Origin: Beijerinckiaceae bacterium
GTDB taxonomy: Bacteria; Pseudomonadota; Alphaproteobacteria; Rhizobiales; Beijerinckiaceae
Assembly (NCBI GenBank): GCA_947453205.1
Contig: CANGFT010000012.1
Location: 16,816-80,815 of the forward strand
Length of the DNA stretch: 64,000 nucleotides
Direction of reading: 5' to 3'
In this document: piece by piece, positions 44,021 to 53,347 of the stretch
How positions within the stretch are numbered: the first letter of the stretch is position 1
How the letters are laid out: the number at the start of each line of letters is the position of its first letter
Notes under the pieces: generated by a model
The model's input: only the letters and a program-made list of their open reading frames with translations
What the model was told of the DNA's origin: nothing
Databases searched by the model: none
Translations under genes and position numbers: made by a program

Positions 44021-45406
44021 TTAAACGGTGTCTGATTTTGGTGTGAATGTGCGCATCTTCCCGGGATTCAGCAAGCCTTGAGGGTCGACGTCGTGCTTGA
44101 AGCCGAGCTGATCGGCGTCGGCGCGCTTGTGACGGCTGCCGTCTTCGAGCGTGATCACATGGGGATTGGCGACAAACACGCCCCGCGCCTCATAGGCCGC
44201 GATCATGTCATTGATGCGGGGCGCGGTTGAGCACCGAATGACCGGCAAGGCGCTGGCGGTCAGCCGGCCTCCAAAGCGGATGAATTCGAGGTGCTGCATC
44301 TGTTCATCCCCAAACAGAGCGCTTGTTTCACGCACAGATTCCGCAAGACGATCATGAGGGAACAAACACTGGAGATAGGTGACGCTCCGATCGGTCTTGA
44401 GGACATTCAGCGTCGTATGGTTCCAGGCGTATTCATAAATCGGCGCATGCCCGGGCGACTCGTCGAAGTCCTCCTCATGGACGACGGCGCCGCGCTCCGC
44501 GATCAAGGCCTTGAAATAGGGGATGAAGGGCTTGGCGATCATGCAGAGCAAGACGCTCGCCCCATCGGCCACCTTATCGGCGATCCCAGCGAAATGGGCC
44601 GGAAGCGGCGCCTCGCAGGCGGAGACGAGTTTCTTCACGATGCCATCGGCCAGCGCGATTTCGTGGCCCACTTGAACGGCCGTCGCATAATCCGTGAAGG
44701 AGATGACGAGATCTACCCAGTCCCACTTCGGCGCCAATGGCATGTCAAGGCGCGTGATGATGCCTGTCGTGCCGTAGGCGCGATTGATCTTTTGCGCTGC
44801 GTCGGCGGAGAGGTCGAGCACGCGAGGCTCGCGCTCCAGGGTCACGACACGCGCGCCCAGAATATTGCCAGGCTCCCTCAGGCCGCCATAGGTGATCGAC
44901 CCCACCCCGCCAGACCCGCCGGCGACAAAGCCCCCAATGGTCGCCGTGCGCTTTGTGGAGGGATGCATGCGAAGCTCCCAGCCGGAGGCCGCAAGGCTCG
45001 CGTCGATGTCGACCATCCGGGCGCCCGCTTCAACGCGCACCATGCCGGGGGCATGGGAGATGATCTTCGTCATGCCGATCATGTCGATGACGACCCCGCC
45101 CTCCATGGGAACGCATTGACCATAATTGCCGGTTCCCGCGCCGCGCGGGGTGAGCGGAACGCCGTGACGGGCGCAGGCGGCGGCGATGCGCACGACATCT
45201 TCCTCGTGCCGCGGTGCGACGACCGCATCGGCGACTTTGCCTGCGAGTTGCTCGTTTAGAATCGGGCTATACCAGAAGTAATCCCGCGATTTGCGGCGAA
45301 TGGCCACGGGCTCCCCAACAATGGGGACGCCCGAGAGGTCGCCAAGGACGCGCTCGACCGCGCGCAGGCGGGTGGTGGCGACTTCATCAGCACTCAGCGT
45401 GTTCAT
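44021..45406 (-). CDS. FAD-binding oxidoreductase, PCMH type (GlcD-like), copy 1
   Basis: A 461-residue FAD/FMN-linked dehydrogenase of the vanillyl-alcohol-oxidase/GlcD superfamily. The FAD-binding part has VPLTPRGAGTGNYGQCVPME and VEAGARMVDIDASLAASGWE, with HPSTKRTATIGGFVAGGSGG. The second half is a substrate-cap domain ending DPQGLLNPGKMRTF. Members oxidise 2-hydroxy acids, phenols or amines. It is paralogous to the gene at 49386 (shared PRGxGTxNYGQ, IGGFVAGGSGGVGS and the same C-terminus). Its start overlaps the stop of the Rieske oxygenase gene by four bases, linking both functionally. Confidence 0.9.
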   Translation of the reverse strand: MNTLSADEVATTRLRAVERVLGDLSGVPIVGEPVAIRRKSRDYFWYSPILNEQLAGKVADAVVAPRHEEDVVRIAAACARHGVPLTPRGAGTGNYGQCVPMEGGVVIDMIGMTKIISHAPGMVRVEAGARMVDIDASLAASGWELRMHPSTKRTATIGGFVAGGSGGVGSITYGGLREPGNILGARVVTLEREPRVLDLSADAAQKINRAYGTTGIITRLDMPLAPKWDWVDLVISFTDYATAVQVGHEIALADGIVKKLVSACEAPLPAHFAGIADKVADGASVLLCMIAKPFIPYFKALIAERGAVVHEEDFDESPGHAPIYEYAWNHTTLNVLKTDRSVTYLQCLFPHDRLAESVRETSALFGDEQMQHLEFIRFGGRLTASALPVIRCSTAPRINDMIAAYEARGVFVANPHVITLEDGSRHKRADADQLGFKHDVDPQGLLNPGKMRTFTPKSDTV

Positions 45407-46416
45407 CGTGCGACCTCTGTCTCACCGTGGCTTTGCAGCAATTCAAACAATCTGCGGCGCATGATCATGCCAGGGCGATCAGAAGGCATGTGCATCTCCA
45501 GCTTCCGGCTCATGTCCACGATCGCGTCAGGATCCGTCGATTCCAGCGCATCCCTGTCTTCGGCGATGATCGCAGCGTCCCAGTCGATCAGTTCCTGGGT
45601 GGAGCAATCCGCCTCGCTGTCGTTGCGATAGAGGATTTGCACGACCTGGATCGATCCATCGTCAATGGGCGTCGCGCAATTGAAGATGATATGTCGAATC
45701 CCCGAGGGATATTCCATGTCAAGACGACGGCAGAAGGGCATGAACCATTTGTTGCGCATATGCCTCGTCGTGACAGCGCTCGTCGTGCCGGTGATCCGCG
45801 CCGCATGGGGCGGATTGACAACCTCGACGATGGTCTCCGCCTCGAAGCCGTAATCCGTTTCGACGATTTCATATTTCTCGGGCTTCGGCCGGTTCACGTC
45901 GCCGAACGTGCCTTTATGGACAAAGGCGAAATGCGCATTGTCGAAGGAATTCTCCATCAGACGCAGGGAGGAGGTGTTCCATTTGTCGTAGAACTGGTGG
46001 ATCTGGCGATAGCCGGGCATGACCGCCTCCGGCACATCGGGAATGTCGCTCAAGGGATCATCAAGAGCCACCCAGACATAACCGTAACGCTCTTTCGCCC
46101 GGAAAGCTCTCGTCCGTCCCTCGGGCAACGGCTGCTCTGGTGGAAATTGCGGAATGGCCGCCAGCTTGCCCGATGAATCATAGGACCAGCCGTGATAGGC
46201 GCAGATGATATGGCCATCCCGCACCCACCCTTTCGAGAGCTTCGCCGTGCGATGGCAGCAGCGGTCGGCAAGCGCCGCAGGGGCGCCGTCAGGCCCGAGA
46301 AACAGCACGATGTTTTCACCCAGAAGGGTGAAGGGCTGCGGTCCGTCGCGAAGGGATTCGATGGGCCTTGTCGCGTACCAGAATCTGCGAAGAACCGCCT
46401 GACGAGTGTTGAGCAT
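45403..46416 (-). CDS. Rieske non-haem iron oxygenase alpha subunit (VanA-like)
   Basis: A 337-residue oxygenase. The Rieske [2Fe-2S] ligands are Cys53/His55 (in DRCCHRTAKLSKGW) and Cys72/His75 (in IICAYHGWSYD). The mononuclear iron site is Asp159, His162 and His167 in NSFDNAHFAFVHKGTFG. This domain order and length fit VanA-type O- and N-demethylases. No ferredoxin or VanB-type reductase lies nearby. Being coupled with an FAD-linked oxidase and an uptake system suggests oxidative attack, probably demethylation, of an imported compound (inference). Confidence 0.92.
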   Translation of the reverse strand: MLNTRQAVLRRFWYATRPIESLRDGPQPFTLLGENIVLFLGPDGAPAALADRCCHRTAKLSKGWVRDGHIICAYHGWSYDSSGKLAAIPQFPPEQPLPEGRTRAFRAKERYGYVWVALDDPLSDIPDVPEAVMPGYRQIHQFYDKWNTSSLRLMENSFDNAHFAFVHKGTFGDVNRPKPEKYEIVETDYGFEAETIVEVVNPPHAARITGTTSAVTTRHMRNKWFMPFCRRLDMEYPSGIRHIIFNCATPIDDGSIQVVQILYRNDSEADCSTQELIDWDAAIIAEDRDALESTDPDAIVDMSRKLEMHMPSDRPGMIMRRRLFELLQSHGETEVAR

Positions 46417-46436
46417 GATGTCCTCTTTGACGGGGT

Positions 46437-47237
46437 TCAGGCCTCGCGCGCGACTTCACTCTCGTGCCAGCCGCCAAGCGCAAGCTTTGAAAGCCAGGCC
46501 ATGAGAAGGAAAAGCGACACACCGGCGAATGCGATCAGAAACAAGGCTGCAAACATCCGGGGAATATCGAGCTGAAAGCCGGATTGGAGGATTTCATAAG
46601 CGAGCCCTGAGCCGCGCCCGCCTGTGCCTGCGACGAATTCAGCGACCACCGCGCCGATCAGCGCAAGACCGCTGGATATGCGCAAGCCCGCAAAGAAAAA
46701 GGGGAGCGCGCTCGGGATCCTCAATCGCAGCAGGGTGGCGGTGCGGCCCGCGCGGTTCATGCGGAACAGATTCGCCAGCCCCTGATCGACGCTGCGCAAA
46801 CCGATGGTCGTGTTGGAGATCATCGGAAAAAGCGCGACCAGCGTGGCGCAGACGGTCAACGCGGCCTGTGTGTTCTTGACAAGAATGATGATGAGCGGCG
46901 CCACAGCCACCACCGGCGTCACCTGCAGCAGGACCGCATAGGGAAACAGGCTGATCTCAAGAAACCGGCTCTGCACGAAGAGAAAAGCGATGAGGGTTCC
47001 CAGCACCACCGCGCAGAGGAAAGCCTGAAAGGTGATGCGCATCGTGACCCAAAGGGCGCCGAGCAGCGTCGGCGCGTCATTCATGAGAGAACGAGCGATG
47101 TCCGAGGGTTTGGGAAACAGGAAGACGGGCACCTGCCAGTGGCGACAGGCAAGCTCCCAACCGCCAATAAGAAAGGCTCCAACGAGGATCGGCGCCGCCA
47201 GACGCACGAAACGCTCGGATTCCATGAGGGGCTTCAT
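46437..47237 (-). CDS. ABC transporter permease (SsuC/ThiX-like)
   Basis: A 266-residue permease with about six helices and an EAA-type loop (DQGLANLFRMNRAGRTATLL followed by RLRIPSALPFFFAGLRISSG). The type serves sulfonate, nitrate and hydroxymethylpyrimidine importers. The start overlaps the stop of the ATPase gene by four bases. It follows the ATPase and receptor genes and precedes the Rieske oxygenase by 20 bases. Confidence 0.92.
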   Translation of the reverse strand: MKPLMESERFVRLAAPILVGAFLIGGWELACRHWQVPVFLFPKPSDIARSLMNDAPTLLGALWVTMRITFQAFLCAVVLGTLIAFLFVQSRFLEISLFPYAVLLQVTPVVAVAPLIIILVKNTQAALTVCATLVALFPMISNTTIGLRSVDQGLANLFRMNRAGRTATLLRLRIPSALPFFFAGLRISSGLALIGAVVAEFVAGTGGRGSGLAYEILQSGFQLDIPRMFAALFLIAFAGVSLFLLMAWLSKLALGGWHESEVAREA

Positions 47238-48085
47238 GGCGACGCTCGCACAGGAGAGGGAAGGGAGGCGTCAGCAAGCCAGGCGGAGAGCTGTCGGCAC
47301 AGATCGGCGAAGCGCGCTGAATTGCGGAAGGCTTCGCCACGCGGCTGCGGCTCGTCGATCTCCATGACGCGGTAGATGCGCCCGGGTCGAGCCGCCATCA
47401 CAACCACGCGCGTCGACAGGAAGACGGCCTCGTAGATCGAATGGGTGACGAAGACGCAAGTGAGCTTGCGCTCCCACCATAAGGCCAGAAGATCCGAATC
47501 GAGGCGGTTGCGGGTGAATTCATCGAGCGCGCCAAAGGGCTCATCCATCAACAACAGATCCGGATTTGTCACGAGGGCCCGAGCGATGGAGACACGCATG
47601 CGCATGCCCCCTGACAATTGGCGGGGATAGCGGTTTTCGAAGCCCTCAAGCCCCACGCGCTTCAAAGCCTCGGCGACCCGCGGCTTTGATTGCGCGCTCG
47701 GCACACCCGCAAGATCAAGAGGCAAGCTTACATTGCTGGAGATGCGCGCCCAGGGCATGAGCGTGGCGTCTTGAAACACAAAGGCGAGACGCCTGCCCTC
47801 TCCACCAACCTGATCAAAGCCCCCGCGCCACCATTGCAGGCGCCCATCCGTTGGATCGATCAGATTGGCGACCAATTTCAGCAAGGTGCTTTTGCCGCAA
47901 CCGGAAGGCCCGATCAACGTCAGAAATTCACCAGGCGCGATGGACAGATCGACAGGCGCAAGCGCTTCAGTCCCATCCGCATAAATCTTATTCGCGGAGA
48001 GAACATCGACGATGCTTGGCTTTCTTGAAGGCGAAGCGGTCGCCTCGTGTGAAGTGACCGCCTCTTCATGGTTCAGGGCGAGCAT
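47234..48085 (-). CDS. ABC transporter ATP-binding protein (SsuB/ThiZ-like)
   Basis: A 283-residue ATPase with Walker A GPSGCGKSTLLKLVANLI, signature LSGGMRMRVSIARALV and Walker B LLLMDEPFGALDEFTRNRL. A short N-terminal extension of about 25 residues precedes the ATPase core. It lies 12 bases after the receptor gene and shares an ATGA overlap with the permease, forming a complete importer. Confidence 0.93.
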   Translation of the reverse strand: MLALNHEEAVTSHEATASPSRKPSIVDVLSANKIYADGTEALAPVDLSIAPGEFLTLIGPSGCGKSTLLKLVANLIDPTDGRLQWWRGGFDQVGGEGRRLAFVFQDATLMPWARISSNVSLPLDLAGVPSAQSKPRVAEALKRVGLEGFENRYPRQLSGGMRMRVSIARALVTNPDLLLMDEPFGALDEFTRNRLDSDLLALWWERKLTCVFVTHSIYEAVFLSTRVVVMAARPGRIYRVMEIDEPQPRGEAFRNSARFADLCRQLSAWLADASLPSPVRASP

Positions 48086-48097
48086 TTTGAGATCCGA

Positions 48098-49114
48098 TCA
48101 CGGAACGATCTTGAGGTCTTTGACAAAGCGGTCGGTGAAGCCCGCCTTCCAGTCCACCTCAGGCTTCAGCAGGCCTCCCGCCACAAGGAAGTCATAGGTT
48201 TGCTTCCACCGCGCTTCCGTCATCATGCCGATGCCGAGGGTGGCGGCGTCCCCGCCATCCACAGCCTTGATGCGCTTGAGGGTGGCCAGCGCATATTCGA
48301 TCTGATCGTCGCGCATCTTGGGGTTATCCGCCTTGATGAGGGCGTTCGCCGGCGCAGGGTTTTTCAGATAATCGCTCCAGCCTTCCAGCGATGCCTTCAC
48401 AAAGCGCGCGGCGACGTCAGGGTTCTTTTCGAGGAAGCCACGCGTGACGACCATGGTCGTTCCATAGGGCGGATAGCCCTGCTCGGCGAACAGATAGAAT
48501 TTCTGCTTCAAACCCATCTGCGTGGCGGCATAGGGCTCGGAGGAGACATAGCCCTGCTGCACCGTATTGTTATCGGCTGCAAAGGGTTGAAGATTGAATG
48601 TGTAAGGCTTCAGCTGATCGTCAGACAGGCCATATTTTGATTTCAACCAGGGCCAGAACGTCATCCGGCTGGAGGCTGCGATCAAAATGGTCTTGCCCTT
48701 CATATCGCCCAGACCCGAGACATCCTCATGGGTCATCATGCCCTGCAGGTCGAACTGAAAGGATGCAGCGATGGTTGTGATGGGGATGTTTTGTTCAAGC
48801 GCCTTCAGAACCTGAATGTCATAGCCCATCATGATGTCGGTTTCGCCCGCCAACAGGAGTTGCAAGGCGTTGACCTGCGGCCCACCCATCTTGATGGTCA
48901 CATCCAGGCCCGCTTTCTCGTAAATGCCTGTGGCCTTGGCTTGATAGAAGCCGCCGTGTTCGGCCTGCGCAAACCAGCTCGTCAGAAAGGTGACCTTGTC
49001 GGCGGCCCCGGCTGCGCAAATGGATGCGCCGAGGACAAGGCCGGACACTGCAGCGCGAAGGCTCAGTCGGCCAAGCAGGTTGGTCATGGATCGCGAATGA
49101 TGTTTGCTCGCCAT
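48098..49114 (-). CDS. NMT1/THI5-like ABC transporter substrate-binding protein
   Basis: A 338-residue receptor with a signal peptide (residues 1-37, ending AAGAA) and the mature part VTFLTSWFAQAEHGGFYQAKATGIYEKAGL, a typical NMT1 start. The family binds thiamine-pyrimidine precursors, sulfonates, riboflavin and other heterocycles. The ATG at 49114 has GAGGCGAG just upstream. It is the first gene of the six-gene operon ending with the creatininase-like enzyme; a promoter is expected in 49115-49385, which also serves the divergent FAD oxidase gene. No TPP riboswitch is visible there, which argues against a thiamine role. Confidence 0.92.
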   Translation of the reverse strand: MASKHHSRSMTNLLGRLSLRAAVSGLVLGASICAAGAADKVTFLTSWFAQAEHGGFYQAKATGIYEKAGLDVTIKMGGPQVNALQLLLAGETDIMMGYDIQVLKALEQNIPITTIAASFQFDLQGMMTHEDVSGLGDMKGKTILIAASSRMTFWPWLKSKYGLSDDQLKPYTFNLQPFAADNNTVQQGYVSSEPYAATQMGLKQKFYLFAEQGYPPYGTTMVVTRGFLEKNPDVAARFVKASLEGWSDYLKNPAPANALIKADNPKMRDDQIEYALATLKRIKAVDGGDAATLGIGMMTEARWKQTYDFLVAGGLLKPEVDWKAGFTDRFVKDLKIVP

Positions 49115-49385
49115 TGTCTCGCCTCTCGGTCAGAAGGATGGGTCTCACCTGTCTGCTCGAAAGCAAAGGCGGCGCCAGCGGATCAATGGATGACTCTTCG
49201 CTGGCGTCCCTCCGTTCGCCCGTCTTTTTGGCGCGCGGGCGCCCGCAATTTGCGCAGGCTGACCGAAAATCGTTCAGCGGGGGAGTTGGGAATGCCTGTT
49301 AGCGCCGCCATCGGGCTCAAAAATCCGGCTGGCATATGCGTTGCTCGCCACCTCAGCGCACGCGTCCCGCGTTGGAGCGCCTCAC

Positions 49386-50765
49386 ATGTATGCGATCTCT
49401 GCCCTTTGCCATGATCTTGGTGACATTCCCCACACCACAGATCCCATGACCCTTCGGCGCAAGAGCCGCGATCAATTCGTCATCAGCCCGCTTCTGCGCA
49501 GCGAATTGGCGGGGAACATCGCCGACCTCGTGGTGACGCCTCGCGACAAGGCTGAACTTGCGCATGCCGTCGGCGCGGCTGTCAGGCATCGCATCCCCAT
49601 CACGCCGCGGGGAGGCGGGACGGCCAATTATGGGCAGAGCGTGCCGCTGCGGGGCGGCGTGGTCATGGACATGACCGAGCTCGGCGCAATCCTGAGCATT
49701 GGGCAAGGGGTCATCCGCGCACAGGCCGGAGCCAATATGGCGCATATGGAGGCTGCGGCCCGCGCCAAGGGGTGGGAGTTGCGGATTTTCCCGTCAACCA
49801 TCGCCTCATCGACCATCGGGGGCTTTGTGGCCGGCGGCAGCGGCGGCGTGGGTTCAGCGATGTGGGGCATGCTGCGTGACCGCGGCAATATAGGCGCGGT
49901 GGAGGTCATGAGCGCCGAGGAGACGCCGCGCCTTCTTGAAATCAGCGGCGACGACATTGAACTGGTGCATCACGCCTATGGCGCGAATGCGATCATCACG
50001 GAAATAGAGATGCCGCTTGGGCCCGCCTGGGACTGGCGCGCCTGCATCGTCGCCTTTCCAGATTTTGATGGCGCGTTGCGCTTTGGCGCGCAGCTTGCGC
50101 GCGAAACCGGCATATTGCGTCGGCTGGCCTCGGTTCATGAATGGCCCATTCCCAGCCTGATGCGCGATCTGAACGGCGTGGTTCCAGACGGCCATTCCAT
50201 GGTGATCTCTTTCATCGCGCCCCCAAGCCTTGCGAGTTTTCAGTCCATGGTGGTGGAGTTTGGCGGGCGCGTCGTCGCCGATCACGGGCTTGATGAGGCC
50301 CCCTTCGGCGCGCCCCTGCATGAATTCTGCTATGGCCACGGATTGCGTCAAATCCAGAAGTCAGTCCCTGCCTATACGGGATTGCAGGGGATGTTCCGCG
50401 GTCCTGGAATGTTGGAGACCATTGCGGCGGTGCACGAGAAGACAGGGCCCGAAGAGCCCTTTCGCCTTGAAATGTTCTGGAGCGATGGCGAGGTGGTCGC
50501 CATGGGTTCGCCGCAGATCACCTATCGCGATCCCAAGCAGATGGCGGATCTGGTGGCCCTTATTCAGGCGAGCGGCGGCGGCGTCGCAAATTCCCATACG
50601 ACAGGCGTGCGCGAGGTTGGGATCAAGAGGATCACGCCCCGCGATGTGGCGTTCAAGCGAGACATGGATCCTTTCGATCTCCTCAACCCCGGCAAGCTCA
50701 ATCTGGACGGGGTGCAGGAAACAAACTTGCCGACATCGGGCTGGCGGTTCCGGGCGCGCGCCTGA
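49386..50765 (+). CDS. FAD-binding oxidoreductase, PCMH type (GlcD-like), copy 2
   Basis: A 459-residue paralogue of the enzyme at 44021: ITPRGGGTANYGQSVPLRGG, RIFPSTIASSTIGGFVAGGS and DPFDLLNPGKLNLDG correspond one to one. Differences are scattered over the cap domain, so the substrates may differ. Upstream GGAG lies eight bases before the ATG at 49386. It is divergent from the Rieske operon, with a 271-base shared control region, and is followed by the convergent Mo-hydroxylase gene. Having two copies on either side of an importer suggests two related oxidation steps (inference). Confidence 0.88.
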   Translation: MYAISALCHDLGDIPHTTDPMTLRRKSRDQFVISPLLRSELAGNIADLVVTPRDKAELAHAVGAAVRHRIPITPRGGGTANYGQSVPLRGGVVMDMTELGAILSIGQGVIRAQAGANMAHMEAAARAKGWELRIFPSTIASSTIGGFVAGGSGGVGSAMWGMLRDRGNIGAVEVMSAEETPRLLEISGDDIELVHHAYGANAIITEIEMPLGPAWDWRACIVAFPDFDGALRFGAQLARETGILRRLASVHEWPIPSLMRDLNGVVPDGHSMVISFIAPPSLASFQSMVVEFGGRVVADHGLDEAPFGAPLHEFCYGHGLRQIQKSVPAYTGLQGMFRGPGMLETIAAVHEKTGPEEPFRLEMFWSDGEVVAMGSPQITYRDPKQMADLVALIQASGGGVANSHTTGVREVGIKRITPRDVAFKRDMDPFDLLNPGKLNLDGVQETNLPTSGWRFRARA

Positions 50766-50859
50766 GCTGAACGCAATGGTCGACCTGCTCCAGAGCCATC
50801 CGGTTTGCCAGGTCATCAAACCTCGGCTTTGGGATCACAGACCTGCGGCGCTCAGTTTT

Positions 50860-53190
50860 TCAGTGAAGAGCGCCCGCCTTTTGAATCGCCTCCCAGATTT
50901 TCGCAGGAGTCGCGGGCATCATGATGTTGCGGATTCCCAGCGGCGCCAGCGCATCATTGATCGCATTCATCACCGCTGGCAGAGCTCCCACCGTGCCGCA
51001 TTCGCCCGCGCCTTTGACGCCCAGCGGATTGGTCTTGGTGGGGATGGGGTTGCGGTCGATGTCGATGCGCGGAAACACATCCGCGTGGGGCATCGCGTAA
51101 TCCATGAACGAGCCTGACAGCATCTGGCCGGTGTCCGATTCATAGACGACCTGCTCCATCATCGCTTGTCCGGCCGCCTGGGCGATGCCCCCAAGCACCT
51201 GACCATCCACCAGCATCGGATTGAGTTCGACGCCTACGTCATGGGCCGCCGTGTAGCGGTCAATCGTCACCACGCCGGTCTCAGGATCGATCTCCACCTC
51301 GCAGACATGGCTGGAATTGGGAACATTGCCAGTCTGCGGCGACCAGGTGGCTGTTTCATAAAGGCCGATCTCGATGTCCTCTGGCAAGCGCGCGGGATTG
51401 AAGGCGATCTTCACCACCTCCGGGAAATCGATTCCATGGTCCGTGCCCGAAACGCTGAAGCGGCCATTATCGAAGATGAGGTCTGCTGCATTGGCCTCCA
51501 GCACATGGGCGGCGATGCGCCTTGCCTTGGCGATCACTTTTTCGACCGCTTTGAAGACCACCGTGCCGCCGATCGTGGCGGTGCGCGCAGCGCCGGTGCC
51601 AGTGCCCCAGGACAGCTTGTCGGTGTCGCCCTCTATGACCCGGATCATCTGGGAGTCGAGGCCCAGCTTGTCGCTGACGATCTGGGTGTAGATGGTCTCA
51701 TGGCTCTGACCGCCGGCAGTCGAGCCCACAAGGATCGTCAGGTGGCCGCCCGGGTCAAAGCGCAGTTCAGCGGCCTCGGGCGAGGGCCCTGCGGAGGGAT
51801 CGATGCTGCTGGAGACGCCGACGCCGCGCAGCAGGCCCCGCTTGCGCGACTCTTCCTTGCGCGAAGCGACGCCCGCGTAATCGGCCCTGGCGAGGGCCTT
51901 TTCGAGCAAGGCCGGGAAGTCGCCGCAGTCATAGACCTCGCCGACCACAGATTTATAGGGCATGGACGCAGCCGGAATCAGATTGCGGCGGCGGATCTCC
52001 GCCTGGTCCATGCCAAGTTCACGCGCAGCCATGTCCACCAGACGCTCGATGACATAGGCGCTCGGCGCGCCGCCAGGCGCCCTGTAATTCGACACCGGCA
52101 GGGTGTTGGTGAAGACGGCGGCGGCCTCGGCGAAGATGGCGGGGATCACATAGGGACCAGCAGTGTCCTTGATGATGTTGCCGGTCGACAGAAAGCCCAG
52201 CATCGAAATATAGGCGCCCACATTATTGCGGGACGAGAAGCGCATGCCCAGAAACTTGCCGTCTTCATCGACGGCCAGCCCCGCGTCGACCACCATGTCG
52301 CGCCCCTGATCATCGGCGACGAGGGCTTCGCTGCGCTCGCACGCCCATTTGACGGGCCGCCCGACCTTCTTCGAGGCCCATGCGATGACGGGAACCTCCG
52401 GATAGAGGCCGCCCTTCATGCCGTAGCTGCCGCCCACGTCGCCAGCGATCAGCGAAATGCGCTGCTCAGGCACATCGAACACATATTGCGACAACATGGA
52501 GCGCCAGACATAGGGGCGCTGGTGGCAGGCATAGATGGTGAAGTGCTCCCGGCCCCGGTCATAGGTGGCGCAGACGGCGCGCGGCTCCATTGTGTTGGCG
52601 GCGACGCGGCTCACCACAAAGCGGTCCTCGACGACCACATGGGCTTCGGCGAAGGCCTTGTCCGCCGCCTCCTTGTTCCCCTTCACGGCATAGACCGGCT
52701 CGTTATCGGGACATGCCTCCCAGATCACCGGCGCGCCCGGCAGATTGGCGGTCGCCGTGTCGAGCTGGATTGGCAGCAATTCATAGTCGACCTCGATCGC
52801 CTCGGCGGCGTCCTTGGCCTCAGCGATGCTTTCGGCGATGACGACGGCGATGGACTGGCCGACATGGCGAACCCGGTCGCGGGTGAGGGCCGGGCGTGGC
52901 GGCCGGAACATGGGTGAGCCATCGCGCCGCTTGGCGGGATTGGCGCCGCGCACATCGCCGAGGCCTTCGGCCGCATAATCCTCGCCGGTGAGGACCGCCA
53001 GCACGCCGGGCATTCCACGGGCGCTCGCCGCATCGACGCGCAGCAGCTTGGCATGGGCATGGGGTGAACGCAGGAACACGGCGTAGGTCTGCCGATCCAG
53101 AAAAATATCGTCTGTGAAACGGCCTTGCCCCTGCAGGAGCCGCGGCGCCTCGACCTGAAGCACCGGCTGGCTGATGGAATAACGCGCCAT
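50860..53190 (-). CDS. Xanthine dehydrogenase/CoxL-family molybdopterin-binding subunit
   Basis: A complete 776-residue molybdenum hydroxylase large subunit. The a/b hammerhead domain covers about residues 1-140 (APRLLQGQGRFTDDIFLDRQ, SPHAHAKLLRVDA). The Mo-binding parts contain GDVGGSYGMKGG, SNYRAPGGAPSAYVIERL in place of the AYRGxGRPE form, and the catalytic Glu in GVKGAGECGTVGALPAVMNAI. The ATG at 53190 has GGCGAGG upstream; the earlier frame (to 53343) was rejected. No small [2Fe-2S] or medium FAD subunit is adjacent, so it must use partners from elsewhere. The substrate could be a purine, aldehyde or N-heterocycle. Confidence 0.94.
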   Translation of the reverse strand: MARYSISQPVLQVEAPRLLQGQGRFTDDIFLDRQTYAVFLRSPHAHAKLLRVDAASARGMPGVLAVLTGEDYAAEGLGDVRGANPAKRRDGSPMFRPPRPALTRDRVRHVGQSIAVVIAESIAEAKDAAEAIEVDYELLPIQLDTATANLPGAPVIWEACPDNEPVYAVKGNKEAADKAFAEAHVVVEDRFVVSRVAANTMEPRAVCATYDRGREHFTIYACHQRPYVWRSMLSQYVFDVPEQRISLIAGDVGGSYGMKGGLYPEVPVIAWASKKVGRPVKWACERSEALVADDQGRDMVVDAGLAVDEDGKFLGMRFSSRNNVGAYISMLGFLSTGNIIKDTAGPYVIPAIFAEAAAVFTNTLPVSNYRAPGGAPSAYVIERLVDMAARELGMDQAEIRRRNLIPAASMPYKSVVGEVYDCGDFPALLEKALARADYAGVASRKEESRKRGLLRGVGVSSSIDPSAGPSPEAAELRFDPGGHLTILVGSTAGGQSHETIYTQIVSDKLGLDSQMIRVIEGDTDKLSWGTGTGAARTATIGGTVVFKAVEKVIAKARRIAAHVLEANAADLIFDNGRFSVSGTDHGIDFPEVVKIAFNPARLPEDIEIGLYETATWSPQTGNVPNSSHVCEVEIDPETGVVTIDRYTAAHDVGVELNPMLVDGQVLGGIAQAAGQAMMEQVVYESDTGQMLSGSFMDYAMPHADVFPRIDIDRNPIPTKTNPLGVKGAGECGTVGALPAVMNAINDALAPLGIRNIMMPATPAKIWEAIQKAGALH

Positions 53191-53347
53191 CTGTTCCTCG
53201 CCCTTATCTGGAATGTTTGGCGGATTATGGGAAAAAAGCGTCTCGTTAGCAATGCCGCGCGTGGGATGCCCGAGTGCGGGCGCGGGCTGGCGCATAAGAT
53301 ATTTACGAGCCCATCTGGTCCCGGCGCCTCCCGCGACGGCCACGGCC

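Noticed and set aside
49115..49385. Possible TPP riboswitch before the NMT1/THI5-like receptor gene
   Set aside because: The conserved thi-box elements are not present in the upstream sequence, and the operon has no thiamine genes.
44021..50765. Assigning the FAD oxidoreductases as urate hydroxylase (HpxO) to complete a urate pathway
   Set aside because: HpxO is an aromatic-hydroxylase-type flavoprotein with an N-terminal GxGxxG Rossmann motif; these two are PCMH-type oxidases with a different FAD fold.
51166..52917. A 583-codon open frame antisense to the molybdenum hydroxylase gene
   Set aside because: The minus-strand gene is full length with all family motifs; the plus-strand translation has none.
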